A stretch of DNA of 52,951 nt from DASXRU01 sp039933315 (GTDB lineage: Bacteria; Acidobacteriota; Blastocatellia; Pyrinomonadales; Pyrinomonadaceae), in NCBI GenBank assembly GCA_039933315.1, contig JBDTOI010000009.1, positions 1 to 52,951 on the forward strand, given 5' to 3'. The position numbers and the translations under genes are program-made. This document shows, piece by piece, positions 32,700 through 40,751 of the stretch (position 1 is the first letter of the stretch; each line of letters begins with the position of its first letter). The notes under the pieces are model-generated. The model ran no database searches. It saw only the letters and a list, made by a program, of their open reading frames with translations, and had not been told where the DNA came from.

Positions 32700-33491
32700 C
32701 TATTCTCCCGGGAGGCTTTGTGTTTGTTTTGGGAGCAGCAGCAATATCGTCAACCCCTGCGGCTCCCGATTCTGCAGAGTGACCCTGCCTCCCAGAGCAT
32801 TGAGGAGTCGCTGAGAAATATCGAACCCCAGCTCGCGCAGGTTTAGGTCCTCAACAGTCGAGTCCGGGGAGTGGAGTTCAAAGGCCGCGGAAACATCAAC
32901 CGCTGCGCCTTGATCATCTATTTGCAAAAGCAGATCGCCGTTAGGGGTGGTTGAGGTCTGAATCGTCACTTCTCCGCCGGCGGGACTGCGGGCGATCGCA
33001 TACGCCAGAAAGTTGTAAAGCGACTGGCGCAGTTTGCCCTCATCCGAAAAGACAGACCCAGGATTGTCAGCGATGTTCGCCGACAAGGAGACGCCTTTCT
33101 TTTCGGCCTGGCGGGAAACTGCGTTGCATGACTCGCGCAGGACGTCGCCGGGCGAGAACTGGCGCACGCTCAGTTCAGTTTCATCGAAGTCGAGCCGGAT
33201 CAGATCGGAAAGAACGTTGATGGTGCTCTGTAGTTGCCGGCCGGAGTTTTGAATGCGTTGACAGAGCTGCGTTTGCGGTTCAGTAAGTTTTTCAAAGGCC
33301 AGCATAATCTCCGCGAATCCCAGAATGGCGCTCAGCGGGGTGCGTAAATCGTGCGTCATATTGCCTAACATCAGCGAACGATAGGCAGCCAGGCGCTGCC
33401 GCAGCTCAAGGTTCGCATCCTCGATCACCCCGGCCTCACCCTCATTGCCGGAAGACCTTGACGGTCCGTTCTCGCCCTGCAATGCCACCAC
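32700..33491 (-). CDS. Soluble sensor histidine kinase, degenerate ATPase
   Basis: 263 residues with no transmembrane segment. A short N-terminal region is followed by a HisKA domain with the phospho-acceptor His in LGNMTHDLRTPLSAILGFAE. The ATP-binding domain has an N-box-like DEGKLRQSLYNFLAYA. But the G1 box reads DDQGAAVDV, and the G2 region GFDISQRLLNALGG lacks the usual GLGL. Kinase activity may be weak or replaced by phosphatase or docking function. GAGGAGG lies a few bases before the tandem GTG start codons. It pairs with the 78-residue gene that follows; no response regulator is adjacent. Confidence 0.78.
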   Translation of the reverse strand: MVALQGENGPSRSSGNEGEAGVIEDANLELRQRLAAYRSLMLGNMTHDLRTPLSAILGFAEIMLAFEKLTEPQTQLCQRIQNSGRQLQSTINVLSDLIRLDFDETELSVRQFSPGDVLRESCNAVSRQAEKKGVSLSANIADNPGSVFSDEGKLRQSLYNFLAYAIARSPAGGEVTIQTSTTPNGDLLLQIDDQGAAVDVSAAFELHSPDSTVEDLNLRELGFDISQRLLNALGGRVTLQNREPQGLTILLLLPKQTQSLPGE

Positions 33492-33816
33492 CGTTCCTCC
33501 TCATCAAAAGTATCTCCCTCTCCGCTTCGCAGAAGAGGGCGTACCGGTAATGCATCCACGTCACCCCGCCCGTAACCCTGCCCACGAAAGTGAGAAGGGA
33601 AATTGGAGATCACGAGACCAACTCCAACTTTCGGAATTCAGCTGTTGAATGTTGCAGAAATACTATTCACCGAACTACAAGGTGTCAAACCAGTCCCGTG
33701 AGAACTCTATTGATATCGCGGGTGGAGCTTTTGGACCCTTTCTGACGGTCGGGCTTCTGCCTTTTGCGGGGCGTGCGCTATAGTCCCTTGAAGCTGGATG
33801 AGGGCCAGCGCACGTC
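33492..33816. other. Intergenic region with a REP-like half-element
   Basis: A 325-base gap between divergent genes. At 33738-33763 it holds CTGACGGTCGGGCTTCTGCC, which matches the outer arm of the nested hairpin at 40236-40406 (CTGACGTCGGGCTTCTGC), so a single copy of that family. The remainder shows no gene I can support. Confidence 0.5.
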
Positions 33817-35337
33817 ATGAATGGTCATTTGAGCGAGCATCCGCTTGCCGAGCTAATTCAAGAAATAGCCAACGCAAGTCTGACCGGGGCCCTGCGCCTC
33901 GAGCGCGAGCGCGTTAAGGTGGTGGTGTATTTCGAGGAGGGCAAGCTCGTTTACGCCACCTCAAACTTGCGGGCACATCGTCTGTTCGAAGTTATTAAAC
34001 GGAGTGGTTTACTCACTGAAGCACAGTTGAACGTGATAGGCGGGCAAAACGATGCCGAACTGGCCGCTGCGCTTTTGGGCCAGGGCATCTTACAGCCTTC
34101 GGCTCTGGGAAAACTCAGGATCCAACAAGTTTCCGATGTGCTTAGGCCCGCGCTGTTATGGATTGATGGCCAGTGGAGCTACGATCCGCGCGTGCGGTTG
34201 GCGGAGGGGATGCGGATCGAGTTCGAACCCAAACCATTACTGATGGAAGGCGCTCGCCGCCTGCCGCGTGAATTCATCGGCGCCAGATTCAGGGGTGCGG
34301 ACGATGCCTTTTCACCGCTCAACGTCGCTTATAACGGCACCACGCTGCTTCCTGCTGAAGCCTCTCTCTTATCGCGCATTCCCGAACCACTGTCGATCAG
34401 TCAACTGAAGGTGCTCACCAGTCCCAAACCGACTGAGGCGTTGTGTATCGCCTACACGCTGGCCCTGGGAGGCTTTTTGCAACGGAGCAATTGGCCTACT
34501 CCTCTAGCGACCTACTACAAAACAGCGCCAGTGAAAACGACGAGCACAATTAAAGTTGCGACCACCTCGCCGGCAAAGCCGGTTGAAGATAAGGAGAAGG
34601 CCGCCAGAGCTAATGAAGAGCGCCAGGTGTCGGCCATGCTGAGCCGGTTGAGCCAGGCTGAGAACCATTACGAGGTACTGGATGTGGGGCGCGAAGCCAC
34701 TTCAGCAGAAATCAAGCGCGCTTATCACGGTGTGGCCCGGAGTTTTCACCCGGACAAGTTTCACAAAAGCGTCTCCCGGGAGAAACATGCCGAAGTGGAA
34801 GCGGCCTTCGCGCGCTTTGCCCAGGCATATGAGACGCTGGGGAATCCGTCACTGCGATCAGCTTATGACGTTAAGCTTGGAGGCGGGCAAGCAGCAGTGA
34901 GCAGTGCACAAAGTTCCAGCGGTGCTCGGACTCCGGTAGCCACAACTCAGCCGGAGGGCCATTCCGGGCCACGGGATCCGTCTTACGCCGAAACGAGATT
35001 CCAGCAGGGACTGGCCGCCTTGAAGCAGGAAAACTTTATGCTGGCTGTGCGCTGTTTTGCTGAAGCCGCGAATCTGGCGCCCGACGAAGCGAAATATCGC
35101 GGATACTACGGCACGGCGTTGGCGAGCCAACCGCAGGCCCGGCGTCAGGCAGAGGCCGAATTGATGGTCGCAGTTGCATTAGATCCCGCGAATGCCTCAT
35201 ATCACGTGATGCTGGCCCGTTTGTACCGCGACCTGGGGTTTTCCCGGCGGGCGCAGACAGAGTTGGAGCGCGCCCTGGCACTTGAGCCGGGCAACGAGGC
35301 GACGCAACAACTGCTGAGCACGCTGAAAAAGGGTTAG
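33817..35337 (+). CDS. DUF4388-DnaJ-TPR modular protein
   Basis: A 506-residue cytosolic protein. Residues 1-100 are a DUF4388 domain (SEHPLAELIQEIANASLTGALRL, then VYFEEGKLVYATSNL). Residues 285-355 are a J-domain (HYEVLDVGREATSAEIKRAYHG, with HPD in SFHPDKFH), so it should stimulate an Hsp70. Residues 385-505 hold TPR-like helices (FQQGLAALKQENFMLAVRCFAEAANLAP and repeats). The DUF4388 module resembles the tail of the response regulator at 3114. Such proteins are seen in deltaproteobacteria and acidobacteria and are thought to link motility or polarity signalling to chaperones. Confidence 0.85.
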   Translation: MNGHLSEHPLAELIQEIANASLTGALRLERERVKVVVYFEEGKLVYATSNLRAHRLFEVIKRSGLLTEAQLNVIGGQNDAELAAALLGQGILQPSALGKLRIQQVSDVLRPALLWIDGQWSYDPRVRLAEGMRIEFEPKPLLMEGARRLPREFIGARFRGADDAFSPLNVAYNGTTLLPAEASLLSRIPEPLSISQLKVLTSPKPTEALCIAYTLALGGFLQRSNWPTPLATYYKTAPVKTTSTIKVATTSPAKPVEDKEKAARANEERQVSAMLSRLSQAENHYEVLDVGREATSAEIKRAYHGVARSFHPDKFHKSVSREKHAEVEAAFARFAQAYETLGNPSLRSAYDVKLGGGQAAVSSAQSSSGARTPVATTQPEGHSGPRDPSYAETRFQQGLAALKQENFMLAVRCFAEAANLAPDEAKYRGYYGTALASQPQARRQAEAELMVAVALDPANASYHVMLARLYRDLGFSRRAQTELERALALEPGNEATQQLLSTLKKG

Positions 35338-35439
35338 GCGGGCGGAAGTCACGAGCGTTGGTGAACTGGTAGTAGAAAGAATTCTTTTTGTTGAATTGAC
35401 ATCTCAAACCGGCTCTCAGCATCGTAAGATCTGGTTTCC

Positions 35440-35513
35440 GATCTGAGATCTGAAATCTGAGATCTGAAATCTGAGATCTGAGATCTGAGATCTGAGATCT
35501 GAGATCTGAAATT
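35440..35513. repeat. Tandem array of ten GATCTGA heptamers
   Basis: Ten consecutive 7-base units fill 35440-35509: eight GATCTGA and two AATCTGA. This is the cleanest heptamer array in the window. Every unit but two carries GATC. It lies just upstream of the HD-GYP gene. Confidence 0.92.
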
Positions 35514-35523
35514 ACAGTAGGCC

Positions 35524-36171
35524 ATGTCATCTATTCAGATTTTTGCGAATAACGAAGGGAACGCTATCGAAACGTTTGCTCCCATAAGCGCGGCTACGGA
35601 TGAATTCGAGGAATATCGCCATCCGCACGCCAAACGAATTTCCGTCGTGGCTGATGAGATCGCGAAGCACTTTCATTTAGGACGGCAGGATCGACTGTCG
35701 TTGCGAGTGGCGGCCTATGCTCACGACCTCGGTGAGTTGGTGATGGAGCGAGACTACATACGACGGGCTGGCCCGTTGTCGGCGGAGGAGCGTCTGGATC
35801 TCGCGCGCCATCCTGTGATTGGCGAACAGGAAGCCGCGCGCGCCGGGGCGGACCGGGGAGCTCAACTTATTATCAGGTGGCACCAGGAATGGTGGAATGG
35901 GACGGGTTATCCTGACAGCCTGGCTTTTGAAACTATTCCTCTGGCGGCGCGCATTTTGCGCGTAGCTGATGCTTACTGCTCGTTGACCGACGCCCGCCCT
36001 TTTCGTGAAGCCTATTCGGAAGAGGCGGCGCGTTCGCATCTGATCGACTGGGCCGGCCTGGAGTTTGATCCGCATGTGGTGCAGGCATTTCTTTCGCTTG
36101 ATCCGCTGAATGAGATTAGATCGTATGCGGCGGAGAACGCGCTTGAGCAGGAGATTTATGCCAAATCTTAA
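35524..36171 (+). CDS. HD-GYP domain phosphodiesterase
   Basis: A 215-residue stand-alone HD-GYP protein. Metal ligands are visible in HPHAKRIS (His33/35), YAHDLGEL (His67-Asp68), and ARHPVIGEQ (His96). The signature RWHQEWWNGTGYP has His120 and GYP at 128-130. Members hydrolyse cyclic di-GMP or related dinucleotides. No receiver domain is attached. The start is 11 bases beyond a heptamer array, with no strong Shine-Dalgarno. Its end overlaps the next gene by 14 bases, so the two are translationally coupled. Confidence 0.88.
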   Translation: MSSIQIFANNEGNAIETFAPISAATDEFEEYRHPHAKRISVVADEIAKHFHLGRQDRLSLRVAAYAHDLGELVMERDYIRRAGPLSAEERLDLARHPVIGEQEAARAGADRGAQLIIRWHQEWWNGTGYPDSLAFETIPLAARILRVADAYCSLTDARPFREAYSEEAARSHLIDWAGLEFDPHVVQAFLSLDPLNEIRSYAAENALEQEIYAKS

Positions 36172-37111
36172 CGGCACCGGCCCCAACTTAAACGGCTGGC
36201 TCGGCTTTGAGCTCAGCGTCCTGCGACGCCTGAGGTTTCATTCCATTGCTCTCCCCTTCGCCGGCGAGCCCAGCCTCGGTTTGTACCTCAAGCACTGGGA
36301 TGTCCGCGTGGCCGCGAACGATCGCGCCCAGTGGGCCTGGACGAAATCCACCGCCTTGATCGAAAACAATTCTGAAACACTGTCAGCCGACGACATCGAA
36401 ACTGTTCTCGATGATGCCTATGTCCCCCGCGCGGCCCTAAAGAACCCTTCCCTCATCAACTGGTTCAATGAAACTGATTCCTGTTGGTTCGATAACGTGC
36501 GCCAAAACGCTGAGCTGCTCGATACGCCCATCAAACGCTCCTGCGCGCTCCTGTTGGGAATGATGGTGGGGGATTACGTGCTTTCTTTTGACGCCAGCAC
36601 GCTGGCCCTGCGCCACCCGTTATCCCTTTCCGCGATTTTTCGCCGGCTGCACAGTTCGTTACCGGCGCCGGTGGATAACTCTCAGCGCAACCGGAGTACG
36701 AACCAGGAACCGAAGGACTTTTTGGCCGAACGGCACCACACAGATTTGCTTTTCCTGCGGCTGCCAACAGCCGGGCATAGACACACCAAGGCGCAGACGC
36801 CCCGGCTGCAATGGCGCGAAGAATGGCTGCGCTGCGACAGTGGATTCTGGGGGGAGCTGGATCGAAACAGCGCCGGCAAGTTGGGGGGCCGAGTGGAAAC
36901 CCGTCAACAGTATTTGGACTTATTAGAGGACTTGCTTCACACGGCGGCGCATATGCGTTTGTGGGCCATTGAAAATGTCCCCGACGGTTTCATTTCCAAT
37001 GACGAGCTTGCCGACGCCATCGGGCGCGTGCGCCGGGTCGAGGCGATCTACTCGAAGGACTTCTCTGAACTAACCGGAGCGCGCGCGTCGATCATCACGG
37101 CGATAAGTTAG
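36158..37111 (+). CDS. D12 methyltransferase-like protein, catalytic motif missing
   Basis: 317 residues from the ATG at 36158, with AGGAG 5 bases upstream; a longer frame from 36110 is rejected. Residues 1-60 look like a SAM-binding start of D12-class DNA adenine methylases: LPFAGEPSLGLYLK, then VRVAANDRAQWAWTKS. The distal part (LLLGMMVGDYVLSFDAST, HPLSLSAIFRRL) also suits that fold. Where the family needs D-P-P-Y, this protein has HTDLLFLRLPTAGH. It is therefore probably not an active methylase. It overlaps the HD-GYP gene by 14 bases, so the two products likely work together. Confidence 0.6.
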   Translation: MPNLNGTGPNLNGWLGFELSVLRRLRFHSIALPFAGEPSLGLYLKHWDVRVAANDRAQWAWTKSTALIENNSETLSADDIETVLDDAYVPRAALKNPSLINWFNETDSCWFDNVRQNAELLDTPIKRSCALLLGMMVGDYVLSFDASTLALRHPLSLSAIFRRLHSSLPAPVDNSQRNRSTNQEPKDFLAERHHTDLLFLRLPTAGHRHTKAQTPRLQWREEWLRCDSGFWGELDRNSAGKLGGRVETRQQYLDLLEDLLHTAAHMRLWAIENVPDGFISNDELADAIGRVRRVEAIYSKDFSELTGARASIITAIS

Positions 37112-37124
37112 CCGCGCCTCTTCA

Positions 37125-37241
37125 CTATTTCACTGCTCGGCTATTGAGATCGACTTTAACCAGGGCCTGGGCTTCATCGAGCAGATCCGAGGCTTCCTTG
37201 TGCTGGCCTTTCTTCTCCAGCAGCACAGCCATTTCGGCCAT
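37125..37241 (-). pseudogene. TPR-like coding remnant
   Basis: A 38-codon frame (MAEMAVLLEKKGQHKEASDLL and on) reads as one and a half tetratricopeptide helices. It lies just beyond the stop of the NTF2-like gene on the same strand and has no start context. It is most likely the end of a lost gene. Confidence 0.35.
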
Positions 37242-37264
37242 TGCGCGAGGACGTCGCCAGCTAA

Positions 37265-37696
37265 CTATTCATTGATGTTGTCGAATGCCGAGAACTTCCA
37301 GCCGCTCCGGGTGAGCGTAAAGATATAGAGGAGCGGCCGCTCCTCTCCCCCATCAGGGAAACCACACGAAACTAAAAATTCCTTTGGCCGGGCGCGTTCA
37401 AATTCGGGGCGGGCTTTAGCAAAGCACTTAGCAGCGTCGGTTTCCTGATTGAACACTACGCGGTAACGCTTGATGAGATCGGCCTGCGTCCTGACAGCTT
37501 TCACACCGTAGGGCATTTCAATCGGGAAGTGCGACAGCCTGGCAACCGCCGCTTTGTCCCTCTTAATCACCGCAGTCTTGAATTTTTGCCAGAAGATTTC
37601 TACTGAGGGGTCAGCTCGGGGATGGGTCGCGCGCGTCCGGGCGGTGGCACCTCCCATTGCCACTAAGAACAAGATCAGGATTACGACCTTCTTCAT
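37265..37696 (-). CDS. Small secreted protein, NTF2-like
   Basis: 143 residues with a signal peptide ending near GGATARTRA. The mature part starts FWQKFKTAVIKRDKAAVARLSHFP, the opening helices of an NTF2/SnoaL-like fold, followed by a beta-sheet half ending LLYIFTLTRSGWKFSAFDNIN. One cysteine pair (KCFAK, VSCGF) is present. I cannot name a family. It precedes an enoyl-CoA hydratase gene on the same strand, with the hydratase stop 34 bases before its start. Confidence 0.65.
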   Translation of the reverse strand: MKKVVILILFLVAMGGATARTRATHPRADPSVEIFWQKFKTAVIKRDKAAVARLSHFPIEMPYGVKAVRTQADLIKRYRVVFNQETDAAKCFAKARPEFERARPKEFLVSCGFPDGGEERPLLYIFTLTRSGWKFSAFDNINE

Positions 37697-37730
37697 CGTT
37701 CCTTCCGTAGGCAGACCAGGGCAACCTCAA

Positions 37731-38525
37731 TTACTCACCCGTGAACTTCGGTGGCCGCTTCTCCAGAAAGGCCGCCACACCTTCCCTGAAATCCTTCGTT
37801 TGCCCTGACTCAATCTGAGTCGCGCGTTCCAACTCGAGTTGCGCTGTCAAATCATTGGTTGCGCTCTGTTCAAGTAATCGCTTGATGCGTGCCAGTGCAG
37901 CCGTGGGTGCTGCCGCTAAACGGTCCGCGAGTTTAAGGGCCTCCGGCATCAAATCAGCATCCGCTACCACGCCATTGATCATTCCCAGTTCCCGGGCGCG
38001 CGCGGCAGTCACGACGTCGCCGGTCATCATCAGTTCGGCGGCGATCTTCCATCCGGTAAGGCGCGGCAATATGAAAGTGCCGCCGCAGTCGGGCGTGAGG
38101 CCTATGCGAATAAAAGCCTCGTTGAATTTTGCACTCTCGCCGGCAATCACGAGGTCGCAGGCCAGCGCCAGGTTACAGCCGGCGCCTGACGCTGCACCGT
38201 TTACGGCGGCAATGACCGGCAGAGGCGTTTGCCTGATGAGCAGGACGCAGTCGTGCAAGAACTGCAAAGGCTCGTCAAAGAAAGCTTCCAAGCGCCCTTC
38301 ATTTTTGGCGATCTTCTGCATCTCGCGCAGATCGCCTCCGGCGCAGAAGGCCCGGCCGGCGCCAGTCAGGACAATGGCCCGGGCGCCGCGCTGGTGCGCT
38401 TCGGCAAACGCGCTCGTGAAATCGATGGCCACCTGGGTAGTTAAGGCGTTCAACGCATCGGGGCGGTTAAGAGTCACTACCGCCACCGTCTCGCGCATTT
38501 CAAACTGCAAAGTTTCGTAGCTCAT
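37731..38525 (-). CDS. Enoyl-CoA hydratase/isomerase family protein
   Basis: 264 residues from the ATG at 38525 (MSYETLQFEMRETVAVVTLNRP). An upstream GTG at 38555 is also open. The crotonase fold is clear. The oxyanion-hole segments are GAGRAFCAGGDLRE and AAVNGAASGAGCNLALACDLV. The active-site loop is FNEAFIRIGLTPDCGGTF, followed by LTGWKIAAELMMTGDVV and the C-terminal helix ATQIESGQTKDFREGVAAFLEKR. It probably acts in fatty-acid or aromatic-acid degradation. No beta-oxidation partner is next to it. Confidence 0.9.
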   Translation of the reverse strand: MSYETLQFEMRETVAVVTLNRPDALNALTTQVAIDFTSAFAEAHQRGARAIVLTGAGRAFCAGGDLREMQKIAKNEGRLEAFFDEPLQFLHDCVLLIRQTPLPVIAAVNGAASGAGCNLALACDLVIAGESAKFNEAFIRIGLTPDCGGTFILPRLTGWKIAAELMMTGDVVTAARARELGMINGVVADADLMPEALKLADRLAAAPTAALARIKRLLEQSATNDLTAQLELERATQIESGQTKDFREGVAAFLEKRPPKFTGE

Positions 38526-38597
38526 GAGTTGCACAAAAAAGCTGACTTCAGCCACAGGCCGCGAAGCGAATCAGAATCGCTGGCTTTCGATCAATTA

Positions 38598-38683
38598 GAC
38601 AGGATTTACAAGATTCAAAGGATAGATTTGAGCATGGCCGAAGTAACCAAAACTCTTTTCTTGTGAATCTTGTTAATCCGGTC
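38598..38683. repeat. CAGGATTTACAAGATT dyad, family H
   Basis: GACAGGATTTACAAGATTCA (38598-38617) pairs with its near-complement at 38664-38683. It belongs to the general class of word-built dyads. It lies in the gap of about 250 bases between the hydratase start and the zinc-ribbon stop. Confidence 0.75.
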
Positions 38684-38772
38684 GAGTCTCTCTGCGCGTC
38701 GCCTGGCACAGCAAGCCTTAACCTCCTCGATTCTCATCGTGAGGCTCCCCAAGTTTAAAGGCACGTTCTGTT

Positions 38773-39078
38773 TTAGTTTTGCGCGCGGCTGGCGCTGAAG
38801 CATTCACCGCAGAGAACTGGCCTTCCGGTCGAGGGCTTGAAAGGCACGGTGTCTGTCTTGCCGCACTGGTCGCAGGTAATTTCAAATCGCTGGCGCTCAC
38901 CGCCACCGCCACCGCCACCACCGCCCCGCGCTCCGCCAAAATTCTGACGCCGCGCGTCACGACAGGTTTTGCAGCGTTTCGGCTGGCTCAGGTTGCGCTC
39001 CTGGTAGTACTCCTGTTCGCGCTCGGTAAAAGGAAACGTCTCGTTACATTCGGCACAAGTGATGTCCACGTCTGGCAT
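38773..39078 (-). CDS. Two-zinc-ribbon protein (CxxC-x17-CxxC)
   Basis: 101 residues. The N-terminal ribbon has CAEC and CKTC motifs (DITCAECNETFPFTEREQEYY). A linker of nine glycines joins it to a second ribbon with C-x2-C-x17-C-x2-C exactly spaced (CDQC and CGEC), the signature of the TIGR04272 domain. Such proteins are frequent in environmental bacteria, with unknown roles, perhaps in nucleic-acid or ribosome contact. It stands alone on its strand. Confidence 0.85.
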   Translation of the reverse strand: MPDVDITCAECNETFPFTEREQEYYQERNLSQPKRCKTCRDARRQNFGGARGGGGGGGGGERQRFEITCDQCGKTDTVPFKPSTGRPVLCGECFSASRAQN

Positions 39079-39247
39079 GACTGGTTTCTCCCGTCAAAGC
39101 ACAGCGCCTCGCGCCGCTTCGACCTCTGTGACCGCGAGCCGCTCGCTCGCTTTCCGCTAAAACTAATATCGATCCTATAGATCCTATAGGTCCTATATTT
39201 ATTTTCAGGGCAGAGTTTACTCCAGCAAATTGACCGTGTACAGACTT

Positions 39248-40195
39248 TTAGCCGGCCCGCGCCAGCTCCCTGACGTGAGACAGCACAGTGCCGCCAAGCG
39301 TTTGCAGGTTATAGCCGCCTTCCATGCAAGCAATGACCCGGCCGGAGCACACCGTGTCAGCCCATTCCCTGGCGATGCGGGTCATCCAAACAAAGTCGTC
39401 GTCCTCTAACCGCAATTGGCCCAGCGGGTCTTCCAGATGAGCGTCGAAGCCGGCGGAAATGATCACCAGGTCCGGTTTGAAGCGAGCGTCGATCTCCTGG
39501 ATGGCGGATTCGAAGACACGTCGCTGTTCCGGCGCCGGCGTGCGGGCCCGCAACGGGACATTTACAGTCGAGCCCCGGCCACGGCCCACTCCCGTTTCAC
39601 CGCGGGCGCCGGTGCCCGGATACCAGGGATACTGGTGCATGGAAAAGAAGAATACCGACGGGTCATCGTAGAAAATTCCCTGCGTGCCGTTGCCGTGGTG
39701 AACATCCCAATCAATCACCGCCACGCGATCTATCTCGGGGTAATGAGACTGAGCGTAACGCGCGGCTATGGCCACATTGTTAAAGAGGCAGAAGCCCATG
39801 GCGCGTTCAGTCGTGGCGTGATGGCCCGGCGGGCGTACCGGCACAAATGCGTTGTTCGCTTCCCCCTTCATGACCGCATCCACTGCGCGACAGGCGCCTC
39901 CGGCAGCGCGCAGGGCAGCCTCCAGCGAGTGCAGGGAAACGACCGTATCGGAATCGAGGTAAGCAGTTCCTTCCCTGACTACCCGTTCGACATTCTTAAA
40001 GTGCTGGGGTGCGTGACAAGCCTGTACATCTCCCCTGGGTGCTTCTCTCGCCTCCACTTCCAGCAGACGAGACCATAGCTCAGTGTCGCCGCGCAAGGCC
40101 TTCATCACGACTTCGTAGCGAGCGGGAGATTCGGGATGACCGGGGCCGGTATCATGCTGCGCAAAAACCGGGTGGTGAATTATTGCCGTAGGCAT
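39248..40195 (-). CDS. Histone-deacetylase-like amidohydrolase
   Basis: 315 residues from the ATG at 40195 (MPTAIIHHPVFAQHDTGPGHPE); the longer frame has no conserved content. The arginase-deacetylase fold is intact: RPPGHHATTERAMGFCLFNNVA, VIDWDVHHGNGTQ with the zinc Asp and His, FFSMHQYPWYPGTG, and ISAGFDAHLEDPLG. Bacterial members deacetylate polyamines, acetylated lysine or acetoin-like compounds. It stands alone; the nested hairpin 40236-40406 lies upstream. Confidence 0.92.
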   Translation of the reverse strand: MPTAIIHHPVFAQHDTGPGHPESPARYEVVMKALRGDTELWSRLLEVEAREAPRGDVQACHAPQHFKNVERVVREGTAYLDSDTVVSLHSLEAALRAAGGACRAVDAVMKGEANNAFVPVRPPGHHATTERAMGFCLFNNVAIAARYAQSHYPEIDRVAVIDWDVHHGNGTQGIFYDDPSVFFFSMHQYPWYPGTGARGETGVGRGRGSTVNVPLRARTPAPEQRRVFESAIQEIDARFKPDLVIISAGFDAHLEDPLGQLRLEDDDFVWMTRIAREWADTVCSGRVIACMEGGYNLQTLGGTVLSHVRELARAG

Positions 40196-40235
40196 GCCTC
40201 GGATTATGCGAGAGCACGGCGGGGCGGTCAACGAC

Positions 40236-40406
40236 GCCAAGCAGAAGCCCGACCGGCAGGGAGGGCCTAAGAGCAAAAGTCAGAGGTCAGAGATCGGAGG
40301 TCAGAAAAAGGCTCATACAGGCCGACGCTTCTGACTTCTGACCTCTGATCTCTGACCTCTGACCTCTCGTCTTTGAGCCCTCCCTGACGTCGGGCTTCTG
40401 CTTGGC
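40236..40406. repeat. Nested hairpin: REP-like outer arms around TCTGACC heptamers
   Basis: The outer arms 40236-40266 (GCCAAGCAGAAGCCCGACC and on) and 40377-40406 (the complement) enclose an inner dyad. Its arms are 7-nt words: gtcagag, atcggag (40278-40306) and tctgact, tctgacc, tctgatc (40328-40367). It looks like one element inserted within another. A lone outer-arm relative sits at 33738-33763. Confidence 0.85.
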
Positions 40407-40562
40407 GCCTCCTGAGCATCAAATGCGTACGCCTGACTTCAAAAATATTGCGTTTTGAATCAGGCTGACCCGATGATATCCCTGTATTTCCCACTGATTT
40501 TCGGCAACTCCCCCTACGGCCAAGAGCGGAATACTGTTTGCTCCTGCTCATCGATAGTTTGA

Positions 40563-40697
40563 ACAGTTTGCCCGACGGGGAGAGTGGGTTCAGCGATCGG
40601 CCACCGAAAAGGCGCGGTCATTGGCGCGGCAGCAGGCGCCGGCAGTTCCTATATTTACACACGACGAGCACGCTCTTATCGCCGTCACCGCCGTTAA
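40563..40697 (+). pseudogene. Remnant of a glycine-zipper protein
   Basis: Between two stops the plus frame reads VGSAIGHRKGAVIGAAAG, then AGSSYIYTRRARSYRRHRR. This is the C-terminal end typical of small glycine-zipper (YMGG/2TM) envelope proteins. There is no upstream coding part or Shine-Dalgarno, only a possible GTG at 40584. It is probably a decayed gene tail in the gap before the BON gene. Further left (40430-40463) lies a small TTCAAAA/TTTTGAA hairpin. Confidence 0.4.
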
Positions 40698-40751
40698 TTC
40701 AGACGGCCCGATCTTAAACTGATATTTTTTGAGCTCAGGGAGAATAAAGCC

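Noticed and set aside
35440..35509. Possible CRISPR array
   Set aside because: The repeats are 7 bases, tandem without spacers. No cas genes occur anywhere in the window.
40267..40551. Minus-strand frame of 94 codons (SEVRDQRSEVR-like)
   Set aside because: Its periodic residues come from translating the TCTGACC heptamer dyad. It has no ribosome site or family match.
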